Shown piece by piece: positions 58,058 to 64,000 of a stretch of DNA of 64,000 nucleotides. The translations under genes were made by a program, and so were the position numbers. The DNA comes from an uncultured Erythrobacter sp. Its GTDB lineage: Bacteria > Pseudomonadota > Alphaproteobacteria > Sphingomonadales > Sphingomonadaceae. The notes below the pieces were generated by a model that worked only from the letters and a program-made list of their open reading frames with translations, was not told the DNA's origin and did no database searches. How positions within the stretch are numbered: the first letter of the stretch is position 1; every line of letters starts with the position of its first letter. The stretch lies in assembly GCA_947500645.1 (NCBI GenBank), contig CANMSD010000001.1, positions 372,001 through 436,000 on the forward strand, given 5' to 3'.

Positions 58058-59281
58058 ATGATGAGATTGGCGAAGACGCTGCTGGTTGGCGTGACATGTT
58101 TGGCGTTTACGGGGTGCTCTGCGAGCTATTCCGGCGGACCAGAAGCTGTAGCGGTTGCACCAGCCGAGCCAGTTGAGCTGGTTACCCCGCCGGAGCGTGA
58201 TCCGTCCGAGCTACAAGTGCTGTTCTGGGACGATGCTACTCGTTCCGCGCGTTTCCGCGAGATGGAGAATTGGTTTGCGGGTCACGAAGTGCCCGCTGCA
58301 ACTACGCCGCGCACGCTCGCTGACGGGGCGCCGCTGAGTGAAACCCTGCAGGCAGAGATCCGGCAAACTATGGCGGATACGGGTGCTGCGGGTGTCATGG
58401 TGCTCAAGAATGGGGTTGTGCGGCACGAGGATTACGGTCTCGGCTTTGATGCAAGGCAGCGCTGGACCAGTTTCTCGGTTGCCAAGAGTTTTACCTCAAC
58501 TCTGCTCGGCGCGGCGATCAATGATGGCTTTGTCGGCTCGCTTGACGATGCCGTGACGCAATATATCCCCGAACTGGTCGGCTCAGCCTATGATGGTGTT
58601 ACCGTGCGTCAGCTCGCGACCATGACCAGCGGTGTCGCCTGGAACGAGGATTACACCGATCCCGACAGCGACGTGGCGCAGATGAACCGCTTTGTCGTGG
58701 AATACGGCCCGAACGCGATCATTGAGCAGATGAAGGCACTGAGCCGCGAGGCAGAGCCGGGAGAGAAGTGGGTCTACAAGACTGGTGAGACCAATCTGCT
58801 TGGCCTGCTGGTCGAAAATGCGATTGGCCAGTCGCTCGCCGAATATGCGCAGACCAAGATCGTCGAACCCGCTGGGTTTGAAGGTGGGTTGTTCTGGATG
58901 ACCGATCCGCGCGGCGGCAACATTGCCGGCTGCTGCCTGTCGCTAAGACTCAGCGATTATGCCCGCATGGGCCAGTTTGCGCTCGAAGGCGGCGAGGGCG
59001 TCGTTCCGGAAGGCTGGTTTGCTGAAGCGGGAGCACCTCTCGTAGACTTCGGCGCGATCGGCACTGGGTCGGGTGCTGGCTTCGGCTACGGCTACGGCTA
59101 TCAGTGGTGGACCTATCCCGGTGCAGCTTACGGCGCTCAGGGAATTTTCGGGCAGTCGATTACCATAATTCCGTCGCAGCAGCTCGTGGTCGCCATTGTC
59201 AGCAACTGGCCGACAGCGACAAGCGGTGAGAATCGCGCGAAATGGGGTCAGATCACCGCGAGGATCGCGCTGTCAGAGTAG
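58058..59281 (+). CDS. Class C beta-lactamase-fold serine hydrolase, lipoprotein
   Basis: About 407 residues. Lipobox FTGC near residue 20. The penicillin-binding SxxK is SVAK in FSVAKSFTSTLLG, followed by TMTSGVAWNEDY and WVYKTGETNLLG. Such proteins may be esterases, D-amino peptidases or lactamases; the sequence does not decide. Start ATG 58058 or 58061; GGGGCGAG lies upstream. Confidence 0.8.
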   Translation: MMRLAKTLLVGVTCLAFTGCSASYSGGPEAVAVAPAEPVELVTPPERDPSELQVLFWDDATRSARFREMENWFAGHEVPAATTPRTLADGAPLSETLQAEIRQTMADTGAAGVMVLKNGVVRHEDYGLGFDARQRWTSFSVAKSFTSTLLGAAINDGFVGSLDDAVTQYIPELVGSAYDGVTVRQLATMTSGVAWNEDYTDPDSDVAQMNRFVVEYGPNAIIEQMKALSREAEPGEKWVYKTGETNLLGLLVENAIGQSLAEYAQTKIVEPAGFEGGLFWMTDPRGGNIAGCCLSLRLSDYARMGQFALEGGEGVVPEGWFAEAGAPLVDFGAIGTGSGAGFGYGYGYQWWTYPGAAYGAQGIFGQSITIIPSQQLVVAIVSNWPTATSGENRAKWGQITARIALSE

Positions 59282-59317
59282 GTTCGTGACGAGGGGCGCG
59301 ATGGCCCCTCGAACGCC

Positions 59318-59665
59318 TTACGGCGCGTCGCGATATGCGCCGGTGTTGCTGTAACGCTGCAGAATGTTGTCATGTACGATCGGGCTCAGCAATTCGCTGA
59401 ACGCGCAGCCGACAACGCAATTGTCCCACCATACAACCTGCGCCTGAAGCGATTCGAGGCCGGGCAGGGTGAGCCAGCACATCTGGCCATCATGCATGCG
59501 GTTGATCGATGCAGCGGAGAAGCCCGAGATCGACAGATCGTGCACCACGGTCTGAAACGCGCGTCCACCCGACGCCCGCAAAGTTGCTGGAATCGTTAGT
59601 TTTGTGCGCGGTGAGCAGCGATCTTCCTGCGCTGCAATCGAGTAACGGTCATGTTCGGTCTGCAT
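59318..59665 (-). CDS. PilZ-domain protein
   Basis: A 115-residue single-domain protein with RCSPR (RxxxR), DLSISG (DxSxxG) and later VVGCAFSEL. It probably binds cyclic-di-GMP and acts as an effector of the cyclases and phosphodiesterases at 8.5-16 kb. Monocistronic. Confidence 0.85.
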   Translation of the reverse strand: MQTEHDRYSIAAQEDRCSPRTKLTIPATLRASGGRAFQTVVHDLSISGFSAASINRMHDGQMCWLTLPGLESLQAQVVWWDNCVVGCAFSELLSPIVHDNILQRYSNTGAYRDAP

Positions 59666-59786
59666 GATATGCGTCCCTTTAAATCCAAACAGCTTTTGGT
59701 CTCTTGCCGGTCGGTCTCAGGCGCAAAATCGTGATCCAGCCTTAAGGACTGGTTACAATTTATGGTTAACAGGAATTTACCAGACG

Positions 59787-60500
59787 TCAGTCGACGCGTT
59801 CGCGGTGCCCAGTTTCGAAGTCTTCGACCAGCAGCTGGGTGATGCGGTCAGCTACCACTTCGGGTGTTTTAACATTCTCGGGATTTTCCCCGGGATAGGC
59901 GCGAGCGCGCATTCCCGTGCGCGTCGCACCCGGATCGATGATCGCGACGCGCGTGTTGCCGAGCTTCTCGACCTCGGCGCCATAGCTTTCCAGGAGATTG
60001 TCGAACGCCGCCTTGGTTGAGCCATAGGCTGCCCAGAACGGACGAGGGCCGGCGCCTACGCTGCTTGTTAGGCCGATGACGCGGCCGGTATCCGATTTCT
60101 TGAGCAGATGGTCGAAGCTTGCGAGCAGGGCCTGCGTTGCCACTACATTGATCACCAAAGCTTGATTGTACTGCTTCGGATCGATCTGCGTTACAGGTGT
60201 CAGCTCTGGCAGGTAGGCGGCTGATATAATGAGATAATCCAGGGCGTCCCAGCGTCCTCCAATCGCGGTTGCAAGGCGAGTGACGGCATCCGGTTCGGTC
60301 AGATCGACCGGGGCAATCGTAGAGGTCCCGCCCTTGTCGTGGATCGCATCCTCGACTTCTTCCAGCGCTTTCACCTTGCGAGCGACGAGGATCACATGCG
60401 CACCGGCCTCAGCCAGAGACTTTGCAATCGCTGCGCCAATACCTCGGCTAGCGCCCGTTACGAGCGCGGTTTTGCCCGCAAGGGGCTTGTCCTGTGTCAT
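59787..60500 (-). CDS. Short-chain dehydrogenase/reductase
   Basis: A 237-residue classical SDR: TGASRGIG near residue 15, LIISAAYL region, LTSSVGAG and the catalytic YGSTKAAFDN. Substrate unknown. It lies three bases downstream of purF on the same strand, so it is probably cotranscribed with purF. Confidence 0.85.
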   Translation of the reverse strand: MTQDKPLAGKTALVTGASRGIGAAIAKSLAEAGAHVILVARKVKALEEVEDAIHDKGGTSTIAPVDLTEPDAVTRLATAIGGRWDALDYLIISAAYLPELTPVTQIDPKQYNQALVINVVATQALLASFDHLLKKSDTGRVIGLTSSVGAGPRPFWAAYGSTKAAFDNLLESYGAEVEKLGNTRVAIIDPGATRTGMRARAYPGENPENVKTPEVVADRITQLLVEDFETGHRERVD

Positions 60501-60503
60501 GAA

Positions 60504-61976
60504 TTACGCCGCCTTGTGGTCGGTGAATGGCAATTGGGCTGGCTCGTGCTCGCCCATATCCAAATCTGTCAGCGACGTAGGATAGTCGCCGGTGAAGCAA
60601 GCATCGCAGAATTGTGGACAAGCGCTGTCGCGTCCATCCGATCCAACCGCGCGATAAAGCCCGTCAATCGAGATGAAGGCCAGGCTGTCTGCCTGAATGA
60701 ATTCGCGCATCGGCTCCAAATCCATCCGCGCAGCGAGCAGTTTGGAGCGTTCCGGGGTGTCGACACCGTAAAAGCAACTATGTGCCGTGGGCGGGCTAGC
60801 GACGCGGAAATGCACTTCGCTGGCGCCAGCCTCGCGCATCATTTCGACGATCTTGAGACTGGTCGTGCCGCGCACGATGGAATCGTCGATCAAGACGATC
60901 TTCTTGCCAGCGACGAGCCCACGATTGGCGTTGTGCTTACGCTTCACGCCCGCGTGACGAGCGCTGTCCGATGGTTGGATGAAGGTGCGCCCGACATAAT
61001 GCGAGCGAATGATACCCAGCTCGAACGGCAGACCAGATGCCTGCGCAAAGCCGATGGCTGCGGGAACGCCGCTATCGGGTACGGGAACGACCAAATCGAC
61101 GTCGCAGGGCGCTTCCTTGGCCAGCTCGGCGCCGATGGCCTTACGCGCTTCATAGACGCTGTGACCGGCAAACTGGCTGTCAGGGCGACTGAAATAGACG
61201 TGCTCGAAGATGCAAGGGCGCGGCTTGTGCTCGCCAAAGGGGTGCATCGGTTTGATCTTGCCTTTGAGATCGACCTGAATCATCTCGCCCGGCTCGACTT
61301 CGCGAATGAAGTCCGCACCGACCACATCGAAGGCAACGCTTTCGCTGGCGAACACCACCGCGTCGCCCATCTTGCCCATCACGAGCGGACGAATGCCAAG
61401 CGGATCGCGGCAGGCGATCATCCCTTCGGGCGTCATCACGATCAGCGCATAGGCGCCCTCGACCAAGCGCAGCGCATCAATCAGGCGGTCGGCAACGGTC
61501 GGATAGCGCGAGGTCGCGACGAGGTGAATGATGACTTCGGTGTCGGAGGTCGATTGGAAAATCGATCCACGTCCGACCAGTTCCTTGCGCAGTGCCTGAG
61601 CGTTCGAGATATTGCCGTTGTGTGCGACCGCGAAGCCGCCGCTGGCGAGCTCTGCATAGAGCGGCTGCACGTTGCGCAGCCCCGCGCCTCCGGTGGTCGA
61701 ATAGCGCACATGACCAGCTGCCATTGCGCCGGGAAGCTCGGCAATCGCTTCGGATGAAGAAAAGTTCTCCGCAACATGGCCAAGCCCACGCCGCGAATAG
61801 AATTCCTTGCCGTCGAAACTGGTGATCCCGACCGCTTCCTGTCCGCGATGTTGCAACGCATGGAGTCCCAATGCGGTGGCTGCTGCCGCGTCGGTCGCGT
61901 TGATCGCACCGAAGACGCCGCACTCCTCACGGAGTTTGTCACCATCTTCATCGAGAAAGGGATGGGTGAAGTTCAT
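60504..61976 (-). CDS. purF: Amidophosphoribosyltransferase
   Basis: A 490-residue enzyme, first step of purine synthesis. An 18-residue leader precedes the glutaminase nucleophile in EECGVFGA; ALQHRGQEAVGI follows; the PRPP loop is VLIDDSIVRGTTS (here read KIVLIDDSIVRGTTS); CFYGVDTPER is a later signature. ATG 61976 has AGGAT upstream and leaves a short cleavable leader; the frame continues to 62039 without support. Confidence 0.96.
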   Translation of the reverse strand: MNFTHPFLDEDGDKLREECGVFGAINATDAAAATALGLHALQHRGQEAVGITSFDGKEFYSRRGLGHVAENFSSSEAIAELPGAMAAGHVRYSTTGGAGLRNVQPLYAELASGGFAVAHNGNISNAQALRKELVGRGSIFQSTSDTEVIIHLVATSRYPTVADRLIDALRLVEGAYALIVMTPEGMIACRDPLGIRPLVMGKMGDAVVFASESVAFDVVGADFIREVEPGEMIQVDLKGKIKPMHPFGEHKPRPCIFEHVYFSRPDSQFAGHSVYEARKAIGAELAKEAPCDVDLVVPVPDSGVPAAIGFAQASGLPFELGIIRSHYVGRTFIQPSDSARHAGVKRKHNANRGLVAGKKIVLIDDSIVRGTTSLKIVEMMREAGASEVHFRVASPPTAHSCFYGVDTPERSKLLAARMDLEPMREFIQADSLAFISIDGLYRAVGSDGRDSACPQFCDACFTGDYPTSLTDLDMGEHEPAQLPFTDHKAA

Positions 61977-62167
61977 CGGTGATCCTGCCTGACGCGTCGC
62001 TGCTGGATTGGGGGCTTCAATGACGATGTTACGGATCAATTACAAGCGATTCGGGAGCGCGCTCACCGGCCTTTTTCGCACAAGTGTGTGAGCCGCCTCC
62101 ATTGCGCGCTCGGTTTACCCTGCTTACAGCCGCCATTCAGCGAGAACTGGTCAGAAGCCTCACCACT

Positions 62168-63409
62168 TTGTTTTTAACACCCTTCGAATGGATGATCGCC
62201 AAACGCTACCTCTTGCCGGGCAAGGGGGAGGCATTCATTGCGCTCGTCGCCGGTATCTCCGTAGGCGTGGTGATGCTGAGCGTTGCCATGCTCGTCGTTG
62301 TGATGAGCGTGATGAACGGTTTTCGCGCTGAGCTTCTCGATAAAATTGTTGGGCTAAATGGCCACGCGATTGTGCAAGCCTATGGCGGTCGGCTCGACAA
62401 TTGGGAGGACACGCTGCGGCGTGTTCAGGCGACCGAAGGCGTGGTGGATGCCTCGCCTTTGATCGAGCAGCCATTGCTGACCAGCTTCAATGGTCGGGTT
62501 GAGGCCATTCTGGTGCGCGGCAACACTCAAGATGACATCGATACGCTCGGTAACAATGTGGTGCTCGGCAATATCGAACGGTTGCAACCGGGTGCCAACG
62601 AGGTGGCAATCGGCGTGCGGCTTGCACAGAATATCGGTGCGAGCGTTGGCGACACAATCACCATCATCAATCCGCAGGGGCGCACGACGCCGTTTGGCAC
62701 AGTCCCGCGCCAGATAGGCTATGAAGTCGCCGCGATCTTTGAGGTCGGCATTTACGACTATGACCAAGCCTTCGTCGTCATGCCGATGCAGGATGCGCAA
62801 ACGCTGCTGCTGCTGGGCGACACGATTGGCATGATCGAGGTGACGACGGAGGACGCCGACCGGGTCGAAGAAATCCTCGCTCCGATCAAGGCGGACCTCG
62901 AAGGGCGTGCTGTCGTTTCCGACTGGAAAACAATCAACTCGACCCTGTTCGAAGCTTTGCAGGTTGAACGTGTTGCGATGTTCTTTGCCCTGAGTTTCAT
63001 GGTGCTCGTGGCCGCTTTTAACATTCTTTCGAGTCTCGTAATGCTGGTCCGCGCGAAAACGCGAGACATCGCCATCATGCGAACCATGGGAGCGACTCGG
63101 CGAAGCCTGCTCAAGATATTCGTGACGACCGGTTCAACTGTCGGCGTGATCGGCACGGCCGCCGGGCTGGCCCTGGGCTTTATCATTCTGTTCTTCCGTG
63201 AGCCGATCGTCAGCTTTATCGCCTGGTCGACCGGGGCGCAGATATGGGATCCGCAGGTGCGGTTCCTCTCCACCCTGCCATCACGCACCGATCCGTGGGA
63301 GGTCGCAGGCATTGTGGCGCTGGCATTGGTCTTGAGCTTCCTCGCGACGCTATACCCCGCGCTCAAGGCCTCGAGCACCGATCCCGTGCAGGTGCTGCGT
63401 TATGAGTAA
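62168..63409 (+). CDS. lolE: Lipoprotein-releasing ABC transporter permease
   Basis: About 413 residues, inner membrane subunit of the Lol system, which releases lipoproteins for transfer to the outer membrane. An N-terminal helix follows [35 protein letters not shown] is the family signature; a large periplasmic domain and three C-terminal helices ([21 protein letters not shown]) follow. The start is uncertain: TTG 62168 gives the normal N-terminus; GTG 62084 and ATG 62192 are alternatives. Called LolE rather than LolC by convention only. Confidence 0.88.
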   Translation: MFLTPFEWMIAKRYLLPGKGEAFIALVAGISVGVVMLSVAMLVVVMSVMNGFRAELLDKIVGLNGHAIVQAYGGRLDNWEDTLRRVQATEGVVDASPLIEQPLLTSFNGRVEAILVRGNTQDDIDTLGNNVVLGNIERLQPGANEVAIGVRLAQNIGASVGDTITIINPQGRTTPFGTVPRQIGYEVAAIFEVGIYDYDQAFVVMPMQDAQTLLLLGDTIGMIEVTTEDADRVEEILAPIKADLEGRAVVSDWKTINSTLFEALQVERVAMFFALSFMVLVAAFNILSSLVMLVRAKTRDIAIMRTMGATRRSLLKIFVTTGSTVGVIGTAAGLALGFIILFFREPIVSFIAWSTGAQIWDPQVRFLSTLPSRTDPWEVAGIVALALVLSFLATLYPALKASSTDPVQVLRYE

Positions 63410-64000
63410 TGCGCCTATCGCATCGCTGAAGGGGTTGAAGCGTAGCTTCACGCAGGGCGACCAGACCATCGAGGTGCTGCGCGGAATAGATCTCGACATC
63501 ATGCCAGGTGAAATCGTCGCACTTCTCGGCCCGTCAGGATCTGGCAAATCTACGATGCTGCAGGCGGTCGGATTGCTCGAAGGCGGGTTCGAAGGCTCGA
63601 TCGCGATTGCCGGGGTGGAGGCGAGCAAACTGCCGTCGGACAAGCGCACGCAGTTGCGCCGCGATCACCTCGGTTTTGTTTATCAATTCCACCATTTGCT
63701 GCCCGATTTCGATGCGCGTGAAAATGTGGTGATGCCGCAGATGATTTCCGGCGCAGAGCGCAGCGCAGCCGAGGAGCGCGCAGATACTCTTTTGTCGTCA
63801 CTGGGGTTGGAGCACCGTTTGACGCACCGGCCCAGCCAGCTTTCCGGCGGTGAGCAACAGCGAGTCGCCGTGGCGCGCGCGCTCGCAAACCAACCGACTC
63901 TGGTGCTGGCTGACGAGCCGACCGGCAATCTGGACGAGCACACTTCCGACGCGGTTCTGGGTCAATTCCTGCAGTTGGTGCGCGGCGAGGGCAGCGCAGC
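63402..64000 (+). CDS. lolD: Lipoprotein-releasing ABC transporter ATP-binding protein, 3'-truncated
   Basis: About 199 residues to the window edge. Walker A is GPSGSGKST near residue 47, signature [15 protein letters not shown], Walker [12 protein letters not shown]. It powers lipoprotein release with the permease, whose end it overlaps by eight bases. [18 protein letters not shown] is the MacB/LolD-type Q-loop. Confidence 0.94.
   Translation, partial: MSNAPIASLKGLKRSFTQGDQTIEVLRGIDLDIMPGEIVALLGPSGSGKSTMLQAVGLLEGGFEGSIAIAGVEASKLPSDKRTQLRRDHLGFVYQFHHLLPDFDARENVVMPQMISGAERSAAEERADTLLSSLGLEHRLTHRPSQLSGGEQQRVAVARALANQPTLVLADEPTGNLDEHTSDAVLGQFLQLVRGEGSA

Noticed and set aside
60339..61757. 472-codon plus-strand open frame
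   Set aside because: Antisense to purF and its downstream SDR; purF motifs are unambiguous.

Overview
This is a chromosomal segment from an alphaproteobacterium, most likely a marine or aquatic member of the Sphingomonadales (Erythrobacter/Altererythrobacter-like). The basis is the combination of housekeeping proteins (DnaN, LepA, RecN, LigA, BamD, SdhCDA, PrmA, GuaB, RppH, PurF, LolE/LolD), polyhydroxyalkanoate (PHA) genes, a photolyase, a subclass B3 metallo-beta-lactamase and two copies of a palindromic repeat built on CCTGAGCTTGT(C/T)GAAGG. No rRNA, tRNA, CRISPR, transposase or integrase was seen. Both edges cut genes: dnaN lacks its 5' end and lolD its 3' end.

Layout. 1-3 kb: dnaN, a small membrane protein, a glutathione S-transferase and a DUF2855 protein. 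3-8.3 kb (minus strand): PHA synthase, PHA depolymerase, an N-acyl-D-amino-acid deacylase-like amidohydrolase and an SDR dehydrogenase. 8.5-16 kb: three consecutive PAS-GGDEF-EAL-PilZ proteins of cyclic-di-GMP signalling; the third has lost key EAL residues. 16.1-19 kb: lepA and a secreted unknown. 19.3-22.2 kb: an AT-richer restriction-modification cassette of Dcm-type cytosine methyltransferase, Vsr mismatch endonuclease and EcoRII-like restriction enzyme, packed with overlapping genes. 22.2-31.7 kb: a terminase-like HTH protein, a Flp pilin, bamD, a CapA-like protein, recN, a tiny membrane protein, ligA and a fatty-acid-hydroxylase-type membrane enzyme.

31.7-37.8 kb: a CinA-like protein with altered catalytic residues, an SDR, a DGPF/YCII protein overlapping an ECF42-like sigma factor, a DUF2459 protein, and a minus-strand cluster SDR - B3 metallo-beta-lactamase - prmA. 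38-42.7 kb: sdhCDA (no sdhB in the window), an Mpo1-like protein, a C13 caspase-fold peptidase and a secreted cyclophilin. 42.7-46.4 kb: a BlaI-type repressor with two operator-like dyads 21 bp apart, an M56 (BlaR1-like) sensor protease with an unfamiliar C-terminal half, then creD behind a terminator. 46.4-64 kb: a zinc metallopeptidase, 3-hydroxybutyrate dehydrogenase, M28 peptidase, guaB, an RsmB-like methyltransferase, a TPR protein, GST, rppH, esterase, YdjM-type hydrolase, photolyase, serine hydrolase, a PilZ protein, SDR, purF and lolE-lolD.

Themes. Carbon storage: PHA synthase, depolymerase and 3-hydroxybutyrate dehydrogenase would build and recover PHA. Cyclic-di-GMP: three multidomain enzymes plus a free PilZ protein. 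Cell-envelope or beta-lactam response: BlaI/M56/CreD, the B3 enzyme and a class C-like serine hydrolase. The clearest acquired element is the EcoRII-Vsr-Dcm cassette. The most novel-looking pieces are the non-canonical sensor half of the M56 protein, the tandem cyclic-di-GMP trio, and a predicted mRNA structure that could mask the phaZ ribosome binding site.
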